Assembly (NCBI GenBank): GCA_017860615.1
Contig: JAGDMU010000001.1
Coordinates: forward strand, 186,001-250,000
Length of the DNA: 64,000 bases
Source: Pseudomonadota bacterium
Lineage (GTDB): Bacteria; Campylobacterota; Campylobacteria; Campylobacterales; Sulfurospirillaceae
Reading direction: 5' to 3'
Position numbers and translations under genes: made by a program. The notes below the pieces were generated by a model, which saw only the letters and a program-made list of their open reading frames with translations, searched no databases and was not told the DNA's origin. This document shows positions 52,814 through 61,872 of the stretch, in pieces. The number at the start of each line of letters is the position of its first letter. The stretch's first letter is position 1.

Positions 52814-54182
52814 ATGCAATTTGAAGTTGTTATTGGACTTGAAGTTCATGCTCAGTTAAATACAAAAACCAAGATTTTTTGCAGTTGTCCAACCAGTTTT
52901 GGAGAATAAAGAAGTTGTCAAAAAAGCGATTTCTCTTGGTACTGCTATCAATGCAACCGTTAATCAAAAATCTATTTTTAACCGCAAAAACTACTTCTAT
53001 CCTGACCTTCCAAAAGGCTATCAAATCAGTCAATTTGAAATACCTATCGTAGAAGCTGGAGAAATTTACATTGACTTTGAAGACGGTACAAAAAAGCGTA
53101 TTGGCGTCACAAGGGCGCATCTTGAAGAAGATGCAGGTAAAAACATTCATCATGGCAATGTCTCACATGTGGACTTAAACCGTGCAGGAACACCACTCCT
53201 TGAAATTGTGAGTGAACCTGATATGCGAAGCTCTGAAGAGGCTGTTTTGTATCTTAAAAAACTCCATGCTATTTTGCGTTACCTTGATATCAGTGATGCG
53301 AATATGCAAGAGGGAAGTTTCCGTTGTGATGCCAATGTCTCGATTCGACCTAAAGGCGATACGAAGCTTTATACCAGAGCAGAAATTAAAAACCTAAACT
53401 CCTTTAAATTCATCCAAAAAGCGATTGATTACGAAGTGCAACGCCAAAGCGAAGCGTGGGAGGATGGCGTATATGAAAGAGAAGTGGTTCAAGAAACCAG
53501 ACTTTATGATACTGAAAAAAATGAAACAAGAAGCATGAGGGGCAAAGAAGATAGCGCTGAGTACCGTTATTTCCCAGATCCAGATCTATTGCCAGTGCTG
53601 ATTCCCGATGATATGCTCTCCGAGTGTATTCAAATCCCCGAGCTTCCAGATCAAAAACGAGATCGTTTCTTAAAAGAATATGGCATTAAAGAGTACGATG
53701 CCAATGTCATTACCTCTAGTGTTGAGATGGCACATTTTTATGAGACGATGATCAACGAAGGTGCTGGCGCTAAAAATGCCGTGACATGGCTGAGCGTTGA
53801 GCTTCTTGCACGTCTGAATAATGGTATGACACTTCTAACGTCTCCTGTGGATGCAGTTACACTAGCAATGATCGTGAAACGCATTGAAGATGGTACGATT
53901 AGTGGAAAGGCTGCAAAAGAAGTACTTGATTATTTGATGCAAAACAGTGTTAGCGTAGATGATGCCATTGAAAAACTTGGTCTTAAACAAGTGAGCGACG
54001 ATGGTGCAATTTTAGCCATTATTGACGCTATCATAGGATCTAATGCCGATAAAGTTGCAGAGTATCGAGGTGGTAAAGATAAACTTTTTGGTTTCTTCGT
54101 TGGACAAACGATGAAAGAGAGCAAAGGTGCTGCAAATCCTGCTAAAGTGAATGAACTTTTAAAATCTAGACTTGATGCATAA
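52814..54182 (+). pseudogene. gatB: aspartyl/glutamyl-tRNA amidotransferase subunit B, frame-broken by about 65-bp deletion
   Basis: ATG 52814 (AAAGGG upstream) begins [20 protein letters not shown], ending SCPTSFGE then TAA at 52907-52909. The other frame resumes at [20 protein letters not shown] and runs to 54182 with normal GatB domains ([37 protein letters not shown]-terminal YqeY-like domain). The missing part is about 20 residues containing the conserved CPxCLxLPGALP motif. Both sides of the junction would carry GTTTTGGAGAA, so a collapse between direct repeats is likely. Confidence 0.8.
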
Positions 54183-55080
54183 GCAGGTTAGTGTGAGTAT
54201 AGCAGTGATTGGCGCAGGGAAATGGGGACAAGCACTTCAGTTTGCTATTGCTCGTAATTTTACATGCAAGATTACTTCTCGCCAACCAAAACCTATTGAA
54301 AATTTTGTCAGCCTTGAAGAGGCTTTGAAGTGTGAATACCTTATTTTTGCACTTCCTGCTCAAGTCGTTCGCGGTTGGTTGGAAGATCATTTTACGTTTA
54401 ATGGGCAAAAAATTCTAGTTGCTGCTAAAGGTATAGAGCAGGGCAGTGGGGCATTTTTGAATGAAATTTTTGCCAAGTATGTTCCTGAGGATCATTTAAG
54501 TTTCTTATCGGGTCCATCATTCGCAAGTGAGGTTATGCAAGGTCTTCCCACAGCCGTTGTCATTAATTCAACCAATGAAACGCTCTCCAAAGAGTTTGCC
54601 GCTTTTTTTCCTTCCTTTATCAAAACGTACACTTCTAAAGATGTCATTGGTGCAGAGGTATGTGGGGCTTATAAGAACGTCCTGGCGATCGCCAGTGGTA
54701 TTTGTGATGGATTAAAACTTGGCAATAATGCACGTGCAAGTCTGATAGCGCGTGGTCTTGTGGAGATGCGCCGTTTTGGAAAATTTTTTGGTGCACATGA
54801 TGAGACCTTTTTAGGGTTAAGTGGCGCAGGAGATCTTTTTTTAACGGCTTCAAGTACCCTTTCGAGAAATTATCGTGTTGGACTTTTTTTGGCTGAGGGG
54901 AAAAAACTTGAAGATATTTTAAACGAGCTAGGTGAAGTTGCTGAAGGAGTGTTTACCTCTGAAGCGATTTTTGAACTCTCCGCAAAGCATAGCATTTATA
55001 CACCTATCGCACATGAAATAGCACTTATCTTAAAGGGCAAAGAGCCAAGAATGAGTGTGAAAGACTTACTGGCTGATTGA
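54175..55080 (+). CDS. gpsA: NAD(P)+-dependent glycerol-3-phosphate dehydrogenase
   Basis: 301 residues from ATG 54175; a GTG at 54193 with AGCAGG before it would give the more usual start [26 protein letters not shown] is the NAD-binding loop; [41 protein letters not shown] and [10 protein letters not shown] are family motifs. It makes glycerol-3-phosphate for phospholipid synthesis. Overlaps the gatB end by 8 bp if ATG is used. Confidence 0.93.
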   Translation: MHKQVSVSIAVIGAGKWGQALQFAIARNFTCKITSRQPKPIENFVSLEEALKCEYLIFALPAQVVRGWLEDHFTFNGQKILVAAKGIEQGSGAFLNEIFAKYVPEDHLSFLSGPSFASEVMQGLPTAVVINSTNETLSKEFAAFFPSFIKTYTSKDVIGAEVCGAYKNVLAIASGICDGLKLGNNARASLIARGLVEMRRFGKFFGAHDETFLGLSGAGDLFLTASSTLSRNYRVGLFLAEGKKLEDILNELGEVAEGVFTSEAIFELSAKHSIYTPIAHEIALILKGKEPRMSVKDLLAD

Positions 55081-56177
55081 TGATGCTGAAGGTTCTTTTC
55101 TCCTGCTTACTGTTTTCCACGCTTTTACATGCTAAAACACCTCCATTAGAAGATATGATTGCCCAGATGATTATTATCGGCTTTGATGGTGTTAAAGAGG
55201 GTGATAAATGGGTTGATCAGATTGCAAAAGACATTAAACGTGAGAAGATTGGTGGTGTCTTTTTAACCGATAAAAACATTCAAAATGCTGCACAACTTAA
55301 AAAACTCAATGAATATCTTAAAGCCCAAGCACCTAAAGAGCTTCCTCTTATCGTTGCTGTTGAACATGAAGGTGGCGATAAGACTGTTTTTGAGGCAAAA
55401 AAAGGTTTCAGTGAGATTCCTTCTGCCTATGAACTGTTTAAAAACAAAGATATTTCTGAGACTGAACACCTCTACCAAAAGCTAAGTTCTGACCTTGCTA
55501 AAAGTGGTATTAACGTTAATTTCGCTCCTGTGTTGGATTTGCAGCCTAAAAAAGATGTCTATGAGAGTACAAAACTGCAACGCAGTTACTCCAGTTATGA
55601 AGAAATTGTAACCACTTATGCAATGCTGTTTATCAATACGCTTCATGCAGAAGGCGTAATGCCTGTTGTGAAATATTTTCCAACCTCTGGGGCTAATCTT
55701 TGGAATAACTTTTCCAGTGAAGAAGATGTGACCAATACATGGCGTTTTGAACAATTAAAGCCCTATTATGACCTTATTGCTTTTGGTAAAATGGACGCGG
55801 TTTTAATGTCTCATGTGATGCATAAAGAGATTGATCCTAAAAATCCAACGCTGTTTTCAAAATTGGTCATTCAAGGCTTACTGCGCGATAAAATGCATTT
55901 TGAAGGGGTTGTCTTTGCCGATAATTTACGCACCAACTCTATTGCAAGCAGTGTTGATTTTAAACAACGTGTTATTCGTAGTATTGATGCAGGAGCTGAT
56001 ATATTGGTCTTTACAAACTATTTTGCCGATAGTGCGAGTATGCCTTTTACGGTTCACAAAATTATTACGGATGCGATTAAGAGCGGAGAATTAAGTCAGG
56101 AGCGTATTGCGCTCTCCTATGAGCGTATTGCCCGTTTCAAACAAAAATTATCAAAGAGAGGAAGCCATGTTAATTAA
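55080..56177 (+). CDS. glycoside-hydrolase family 3-like protein (NagZ-related), degenerate active loop, exported
   Basis: About 365 residues, ATG overlapping the gpsA stop. A signal peptide ends near LLHAKT (residue 19). The fold has NagZ features: MIAQMIIIGFDGVK, VAVEHEGGDKTVFEAKKGFSEIPSA, and the nucleophile region VVFADNLRT. The catalytic loop KHFPGHGxxxxDSH is replaced by KYFPTSGANLWNNFSSEED, lacking its two histidines. It may act without the normal acid/base or bind muropeptides only. Overlaps the next gene by 11 bp. Confidence 0.82.
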   Translation: MMLKVLFSCLLFSTLLHAKTPPLEDMIAQMIIIGFDGVKEGDKWVDQIAKDIKREKIGGVFLTDKNIQNAAQLKKLNEYLKAQAPKELPLIVAVEHEGGDKTVFEAKKGFSEIPSAYELFKNKDISETEHLYQKLSSDLAKSGINVNFAPVLDLQPKKDVYESTKLQRSYSSYEEIVTTYAMLFINTLHAEGVMPVVKYFPTSGANLWNNFSSEEDVTNTWRFEQLKPYYDLIAFGKMDAVLMSHVMHKEIDPKNPTLFSKLVIQGLLRDKMHFEGVVFADNLRTNSIASSVDFKQRVIRSIDAGADILVFTNYFADSASMPFTVHKIITDAIKSGELSQERIALSYERIARFKQKLSKRGSHVN

Positions 56178-57396
56178 AAATGCTTTAGTGCCAACGTCTA
56201 GAGGTACAGTGAGTCAAGATGTGCTGATAGAAGAGGGTAAAATTGTTGCCATTGCAGAGCACCTTGATGCTTCCAGTCATGAAGTTATTGATGCGCAGGG
56301 CCTTTATCTTCTTCCTGGGTTTATTGATCTTAATGTGCGTTTCTCCAACAGTTGCCTCAATCAAGAACATATTGATAAATTATCAACGAGCTGTCTTAAA
56401 GGGGGTGTGACCACTGCTGTGGTGATGTCAGACTTTAGCCCAAGACTTGATAGTGCAACATTATTAGAGCTTGTAAAATTTAAGATCGATCAAGCCAAAA
56501 TCAACCTGCATATCAGCGCTCCTCTTGCAGATGAAAAAGAAGATCAACTCCATAATATCGCAACACTTTTAAACAATGGGGCTGCTGCAATCTTGGCTGA
56601 TTCGCATCGCAATGCGAACCTCCTAAGACGTGGTATGCAGTATGCAACCATGAAAAAAAGACCTTTCTTTGTACAGTGTTATGAGCCCAATTTAGACGAT
56701 AATGGATTGATGAATGATGGTGTTATTGCGTCAAAGTTAGGACTTTCAGGTATCTCTAAAATTTCTGAAACGGCTGAAGTGGCAAAACTTTCTGAATTGG
56801 CACGTTTTTATGGTGCAACTGTGGTTTTAAAATCGCTTTCAACAAAACGCTCTTTAGAGATTGCAAAAGCTCATAAAGCGTTTAAATCAGACCTTTACAC
56901 GGAAGTTTCTATCCATCATCTCTCTAAAAATGATAGCAGTTGTGATGGCTTCAATACCTATGCAAAATTGATGCCACCTCTTCGTGAAGAAGAAGAGCGT
57001 AAAGCTTTAGTAGGCGCGCTTAAAGAAGGTACCATTGATATCCTCACGTCAGCACACTCTCCCAAATCAATTTTATACAAAGATGTAGCATTTGAAGATG
57101 CTGCTTTTGGCATTGGCTCTATTGAAGAGTTCTTAACACTGGCCTATACATTTTTGGTGAAAAATGAGGTGATTGATTTTGGTGAACTGATTCGTATCTG
57201 TTGTGTGAATCCTGCACAGGTTCTTGGCCTTTCATCCAAAGGTGCTATCAAAGTAGGTTTTGATGCGGATTTAGTTTTATTTGATCCAAAAGAGAGTTAT
57301 GAAGTTACCAACAAGCATTCACTCTACTGTGGCAATACGTTGCATGGTAAAGTCAAAAAAGTGGTTGTCGGTGGAAAGCTATTGTTGAATCAATAA
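56167..57396 (+). CDS. pyrC: dihydroorotase-like protein, probably non-catalytic (PyrC/PyrX type)
   Basis: 409 residues from ATG 56167 (AGAGAGGA upstream); the frame upstream is inside the GH3 gene. The fold is amidohydrolase: LLPGFIDLN, GGVTTAVVM, HHLSKNDSS, LMPPLREEEER, SAHSP, CVNPAQVLGL. The metal ligands HxH after GFIDL are replaced by NVR (DLNVRF), as in PyrX of Pseudomonas, which assembles with aspartate carbamoyltransferase but lacks dihydroorotase activity. So likely a structural partner of PyrB rather than an enzyme. Confidence 0.85.
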   Translation: MLIKNALVPTSRGTVSQDVLIEEGKIVAIAEHLDASSHEVIDAQGLYLLPGFIDLNVRFSNSCLNQEHIDKLSTSCLKGGVTTAVVMSDFSPRLDSATLLELVKFKIDQAKINLHISAPLADEKEDQLHNIATLLNNGAAAILADSHRNANLLRRGMQYATMKKRPFFVQCYEPNLDDNGLMNDGVIASKLGLSGISKISETAEVAKLSELARFYGATVVLKSLSTKRSLEIAKAHKAFKSDLYTEVSIHHLSKNDSSCDGFNTYAKLMPPLREEEERKALVGALKEGTIDILTSAHSPKSILYKDVAFEDAAFGIGSIEEFLTLAYTFLVKNEVIDFGELIRICCVNPAQVLGLSSKGAIKVGFDADLVLFDPKESYEVTNKHSLYCGNTLHGKVKKVVVGGKLLLNQ

Positions 57397-57409
57397 AAAT
57401 TTATATCCA

Positions 57410-57446
57410 AAGAGCATCAAAAGAGTTTAATTCTTTTGATGCTCTT
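57410..57446. terminator. bidirectional terminator between dihydroorotase-like gene and truA
   Basis: Perfect 15-bp stem (AAGAGCATCAAAAGA with its complement) and a 7-base loop between convergent genes, with A-rich and T-rich flanks on either side. Confidence 0.8.
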
Positions 57447-57447
57447 C

Positions 57448-58182
57448 TTAATAAAATACGCGTGAAAGATAGAGTCCACAGGCTGGAATCAGTGTTGTAG
57501 ATACCTTCATCTGACGATCACGTTGCGCTATAAGATCTTCGTAACTGAGTATTCCATCACAAGCTTTCAGTAAACTTCCACACATCATACGTACTTGTGA
57601 ACGTAAAAAAGCATCTCCTAAAAAGTAGATAACAATAAGATTTTTATGACGATATGCTCCTGCTTTAAAGATGGTACGTTCATCTTTCGTTGCACCACCA
57701 CCAAGCTTTTTAAAATACTCAAAGTTATGAAATCCAACAAAAACTTGGGCATAATCGTTTAATTTTATAATATCTAAGGGCTTGGTATGCAAGGCATAAT
57801 TGGCTAAAAACGGCTGATATGCTCCATCATAAAGCACATAGCGGTAGAGTCTTTTTTTGGCATCAAAACGAGCATGAAATGAAGATGAGACAGGGGTAAT
57901 ACTTTGAATAAAAATATGTGGGTATAAAAAACCATTCAGATGCGATTGTAGCTTTTTAAGATCATTCCAAAAGGGAGGAAGATCAATATGCAAGACTTGA
58001 TGGGTCGCATGAACCCCTGTATCGGTACGTCCACTGCCTGTTACCGTAGCATCAATGTTGACACGTTTAAGTGCCCTTGTAATGGCTCCAGCAACACTTT
58101 GCAATGTTTTTGTTTCATTTTTCTGGATTTGGAAGCCGATAAAAGAGCTTCCATCATAACTTAAGGTAATTTTAACACGCAT
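57448..58182 (-). CDS. truA: tRNA pseudouridine(38-40) synthase TruA
   Basis: 244 residues. KITLSYDGSSFIGFQIQKNETKTLQSV opens the fold; the catalytic aspartate is in GSGRTDTGVHA. FLRSQVRMMCGSLL is the late motif. Standard length. Last gene of the minus-strand run from glmU, 6 bp after the LptF/G gene. Confidence 0.95.
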   Translation of the reverse strand: MRVKITLSYDGSSFIGFQIQKNETKTLQSVAGAITRALKRVNIDATVTGSGRTDTGVHATHQVLHIDLPPFWNDLKKLQSHLNGFLYPHIFIQSITPVSSSFHARFDAKKRLYRYVLYDGAYQPFLANYALHTKPLDIIKLNDYAQVFVGFHNFEYFKKLGGGATKDERTIFKAGAYRHKNLIVIYFLGDAFLRSQVRMMCGSLLKACDGILSYEDLIAQRDRQMKVSTTLIPACGLYLSRVFY

Positions 58183-58188
58183 AGGAAT

Positions 58189-59214
58189 TTAGAACATAGC
58201 ACGAATGCGCTTTTGATAGATTTTATATGCAACCAGAAATGTTACGATCGAGACAACAACAGGCGCACTTTGCGGATGCCATGTTGACATAAGCGTTGTA
58301 AAGACAAGATAAAGAGCAATTGTCGAAAACATAGCGACATAAATGCCTCCTTTATTATAACGATAGGTCACAATACCAATGCTAAGAGCAATCAATGTTG
58401 AAGCAATAGGGAAAAGTGCAATAAGTAAGAAAAAGGAGAGATCGTACGCACGTTTTTGATCAACAAAAACACCATTCCAGTACTCTTCTATACTCTGAAT
58501 AGCCCCTACAGGTGTTTTAGGTCTGGAATTGATATGCATACGTTCAAAATCAATCTGTTGTATGTCTTCTTTCGTAAATTCAAAAATCTTGCCTTGATCA
58601 AGATTGAGTCTCAGTGTGCCTTTTTCGTTATCAATAACAGCATTGGTAGCAACAATGAGTTTTTCATCTTCCTTTTTTGTTGGAGCTTGATAAAGTGTAA
58701 CACCGCTGTAAATTTTATTGTTGTCGCTGTGTTCGATGTAGACTAGCCAATCAGAGAATTTTTGACCAAACTCATTAGCTTTGATGTTAAATTTTGCTTC
58801 TGCTTTTTTGTATTCTAAAAAATTGGTATTGAGCTGCTTAGAAATGGGTATAAGCACAAAAATGTCAAGAATTAAAAGGAATGAAAGCGCACTTGATAAT
58901 CCTAAAAAGAGCTGTGCGATTTTCTTTGGATTATAGCCAAGAGTAAAAAGGACAATAGTTTCATTCTCTTTTGAGAGATTAAAAAGTGTGATACAGAGGG
59001 CTATAAAAAAGGTTAAAGGGAGCGTATAAATCAGAGTTCGTGGTAACAAATAGATATAAAGCGTTCCAAGTTCCAAAAAATTCATTTTGATGATGGCGGT
59101 CATAGCGGTTAATTTGATAAAAAATACCACCGATGTGATAAAAAAGAGAATAAAAAATAAAGAGCTAAAGAGCTCGCTGAAATGTTTTAAAAGATAACGA
59201 CTCACTCTATTCAT
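58189..59214 (-). CDS. LptF/LptG-family lipopolysaccharide export permease
   Basis: 341 residues. RYLLKHFSELFSSLFFILF and TLIYTLPLTFFIALCITLF are the first membrane pair; the periplasmic beta-jellyroll runs about residues 125-240; FLLIALFPIASTLIALSIGIVTYRYNKGG and the last helices close it. The family (YjgP/YjgQ) forms LptB2FG, which extracts LPS from the inner membrane. LptF and LptG cannot be told apart from sequence. Overlaps the prepilin peptidase by 8 bp. Confidence 0.9.
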   Translation of the reverse strand: MNRVSRYLLKHFSELFSSLFFILFFITSVVFFIKLTAMTAIIKMNFLELGTLYIYLLPRTLIYTLPLTFFIALCITLFNLSKENETIVLFTLGYNPKKIAQLFLGLSSALSFLLILDIFVLIPISKQLNTNFLEYKKAEAKFNIKANEFGQKFSDWLVYIEHSDNNKIYSGVTLYQAPTKKEDEKLIVATNAVIDNEKGTLRLNLDQGKIFEFTKEDIQQIDFERMHINSRPKTPVGAIQSIEEYWNGVFVDQKRAYDLSFFLLIALFPIASTLIALSIGIVTYRYNKGGIYVAMFSTIALYLVFTTLMSTWHPQSAPVVVSIVTFLVAYKIYQKRIRAMF

Positions 59215-59935
59215 AGATTAATTCCATTATATGTAAAATTGGTGTGTCAAAAAGCCACGTGAACAAGAGCCCAAGGGCAAGGAATGGGATAAACGGAAGT
59301 TCATACCCTTTTTTTCGAACGATCATAAAAGCGACAAGCGCAATGATAGCACTGATGTAAATTGCAATCAGCCCAAGCTTTATACCAAGAAGTGCTCCCA
59401 TAATGCCAGCGATAATGATGTCTGCTTCTCCCATAACCTCTTTTTTAGCGAGTGCTGAGACAAGAAAGCGCAGGAGTGTAAATGCTCCCATTAGCATAAG
59501 CCCATTTTGCAATGAAACAAGAGGCTCTCCTACACAAAAGGCAAGAATGAGTGCGGGTAAACTCAAAGCATCTGGTACGGCTTTATAGCGAAGATCAATG
59601 ATGCTCAGTGCCAATAAAAGGACAAAAACAGATGCAACTAAAAGTGCTTGGGTAATATTTTCTAACCGTAGATAGCAAAGCGTATAGATCAGTGCAGAAC
59701 TCAATTCCACAAAGGGATATTGCAAAGAGATGGCACCGCTACAAAAAGCACATTTTCCTCTTAAAAAAAGCCATGAAAAGAGGGGAATATTGTGGTACCA
59801 CTTTAAAGGATGGAGGCAAATAGGACAATGAGATGCTGGAAGATTGATGCTTTCATTTTTAGGTAAACGAATAATGGCTACATTGAGAAACGATCCTATA
59901 CATAAGCCAAAAATCGTCATTAAAACACTTTCCAT
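59207..59935 (-). CDS. prepilin peptidase / N-methyltransferase (type IV leader peptidase A24)
   Basis: 242 residues. Four N-terminal cysteines in CPICLHPLKWYHNIPLFSWLFLRGKCAFCSG bind zinc; the aspartates of the aspartic protease are in SIIDLRYKAVPD and GEADI. About seven membrane segments. Processes prepilin-like proteins for type II secretion or type IV pili. No pilin or secretion gene is in this window, as often. Confidence 0.92.
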   Translation of the reverse strand: MESVLMTIFGLCIGSFLNVAIIRLPKNESINLPASHCPICLHPLKWYHNIPLFSWLFLRGKCAFCSGAISLQYPFVELSSALIYTLCYLRLENITQALLVASVFVLLLALSIIDLRYKAVPDALSLPALILAFCVGEPLVSLQNGLMLMGAFTLLRFLVSALAKKEVMGEADIIIAGIMGALLGIKLGLIAIYISAIIALVAFMIVRKKGYELPFIPFLALGLLFTWLFDTPILHIMELIYE

Positions 59936-59941
59936 AACTCT

Positions 59942-60664
59942 TTAACCCTTCACATCTAATACCATATCACTCAAATCAAAAAGAGGTTTGAGCTCTTTTT
60001 GGAGAGTAAGGTGTGTAATCATACCCAATTTAGGGCTCTCTTTTTGTAAATAGTACAAACTTTTCTCATACATGACAGCGATTTGAAGCTCTGTTTGGCT
60101 TATCATGCCCCAAAGTGGTCCCAAATGTTCAGATGCAATGTAAAAAAGAAGTGAAGCATCTGCACTTTTTTGAAATTGCACCATGACTTTTTTACCTTGA
60201 TGGACGATAGGTAAGTGAATGGTTGCTTTCGAAAGGGCTAAAAGCATATAGGCATAGGTTTTAAAGAGCTCTTTTGTAAGCTGTTCGTTGCTAAGTTGTT
60301 TGAGTAGAAAAGTCCTAAAATCACTATAGCTAAAGTTGTTTGAGTCAAAGAGTAGCTCTAGTGCAATCGGTAAAAAGTAGGCTTCATCTTCAAAAAGTTG
60401 GGGTTGTCTGTAAAGATTTGAAATGGTTAAAATACCACCTTTCCCTTCTGCAAAATTGGCCCAATATTTTTGACCCTCAGAGAGAGTTTTACTGCTTTTA
60501 GTGGTTAGCTCTTTTCGTCCAACTTTTAAGCGATAGCGTGTTCCATCAATGTGTTTGAGTACTTCAATACTGACAGGCAAATTGGCATTAAAATTGATGC
60601 TTGAACTGCTCGTTCGACCAATGTCTGAGCTAATGCCTGTTAGTTTTTGAAGTGTGGAGATCAT
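59942..60664 (-). CDS. conserved hypothetical protein in the glmU-coaBC run
   Basis: 240 residues from the ATG at 60664, which overlaps the coaBC stop (ATGA); an in-frame ATG four codons upstream is possible. The N-terminal third is polar (RTSSSSINFNANLPVSIEV) and includes a beta-rich segment GTRYRLKVGRKELTTKS; the middle is helical with VHQGKKVMVQFQKSAD. No membrane helix or cysteine pattern. Similar N-terminal beta/helix layout appears in flagellar hook-length-like proteins, but nothing decisive. No function assigned. Confidence 0.75.
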   Translation of the reverse strand: MISTLQKLTGISSDIGRTSSSSINFNANLPVSIEVLKHIDGTRYRLKVGRKELTTKSSKTLSEGQKYWANFAEGKGGILTISNLYRQPQLFEDEAYFLPIALELLFDSNNFSYSDFRTFLLKQLSNEQLTKELFKTYAYMLLALSKATIHLPIVHQGKKVMVQFQKSADASLLFYIASEHLGPLWGMISQTELQIAVMYEKSLYYLQKESPKLGMITHLTLQKELKPLFDLSDMVLDVKG

Positions 60665-61872
60665 AGGTGTGAACACTGCTCCACAATCTGTTCGGCTATC
60701 TCAAATTTACCTGCCAGTGCAAATTTTTGCACCGAAGCATTGGTGATAAAATGAATTTCATTTTTAGTGCTTCCAAAGCTGTTTTGCTCTTTAAGCACAT
60801 TAAGACATACCGCGTCAAGACTTTTAGTGATAAGCATTTTGCCTGCATTTTCTAAGGCTTTTTTTTCATCCATCTCCGCTTTAAAACCAACCATTTTAAA
60901 GCCTTTTCGTGGCAAAGAGGAGAGTACATCCACATTGCGCTTGAGCTCTAAACTGTACTGTTCACCAAGCTCCTCTTTTTTGAGTTTACCTTCATGCGTT
61001 TTAATGGGTATATAATCACTTACCGCAGCAGCCATAAGCAGATAAGGAGTCTTGTCATTTTTGGTGACATATTGCATTTGTGAAAGTAGGGCGGCTTGAA
61101 GTTCTGCAGTACTTTTGATATGCAGGGTATTCATGGCTTGTATATTAGGTGTTTCACCACTGCTTATGAGGGTAACATTTGCCCCTTTGAGGTAAAATGC
61201 TAAGGCTAGAGCAGAAGCTTGTTTCCCACTGGAAAAGTTGGTGAGGCATCTGACATCATCAATTTTTTCCATTGTACCACCACCTGTAATGATGACTTCT
61301 CGGTCACTCCAAAAAGCCTCTTTTAGCAACAGGCGAGCGCAGGTATAAAAAATCTGTTCAATATCGGCAAGGGCGCCTACACCTTCATCATTACACGCAA
61401 GTAGTTTAGATTGTGGAGCAACGATCTCATAGCCTAAAGAGGAGAGTTTGCTAAGACTCTCTTGTGTGATGGCGTTTAACATCATATTGGTGTTGGCAGA
61501 GGGGGCTAAAACAATGGTTTTGGTGAATGCAATCGCTGTTTGTGTCATTAAATTGTCTGCAATACCATGCGCAAGCTTATTGATGGTATTGACCGATGCG
61601 GGTGCTATGACAAACAGATCTGCCCATTTACCTGTATGAATATGGCTGAGCCCTTCACTCCAGCTTTCTGTGTCTATATGTAAAACTTTGTTTTGGCTAA
61701 TGGTTTCAAACGTCAGTGGAGCGATAAAACGCTTGGCATCTTCACTCATCAGCACTTTGACTTCAGCACCTGCTTTGATGAAAAGACGAATCAGCTCTAG
61801 CGCTTTGTAAATGGCGATACTTCCTGTGACACCAAGGAGAATTTTTTTCCCTGCAAGTTGATTATTTCGCAT
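60661..61872 (-). CDS. coaBC: bifunctional phosphopantothenoylcysteine decarboxylase / synthetase
   Basis: 403 residues from ATG 61872, where MRNNQLAGKKILLGVTGSIA begins the CoaC domain; the open frame upstream is inside glmU. NTNMMLN and GACND-like CNDEGVGALADI show the decarboxylase, and TGGGTMEKIDDVRCLTNFSSGKQ the CoaB CTP-binding part. Two consecutive steps of coenzyme A synthesis. Overlaps the end of glmU by 11 bp. Confidence 0.95.
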   Translation of the reverse strand: MRNNQLAGKKILLGVTGSIAIYKALELIRLFIKAGAEVKVLMSEDAKRFIAPLTFETISQNKVLHIDTESWSEGLSHIHTGKWADLFVIAPASVNTINKLAHGIADNLMTQTAIAFTKTIVLAPSANTNMMLNAITQESLSKLSSLGYEIVAPQSKLLACNDEGVGALADIEQIFYTCARLLLKEAFWSDREVIITGGGTMEKIDDVRCLTNFSSGKQASALALAFYLKGANVTLISSGETPNIQAMNTLHIKSTAELQAALLSQMQYVTKNDKTPYLLMAAAVSDYIPIKTHEGKLKKEELGEQYSLELKRNVDVLSSLPRKGFKMVGFKAEMDEKKALENAGKMLITKSLDAVCLNVLKEQNSFGSTKNEIHFITNASVQKFALAGKFEIAEQIVEQCSHL

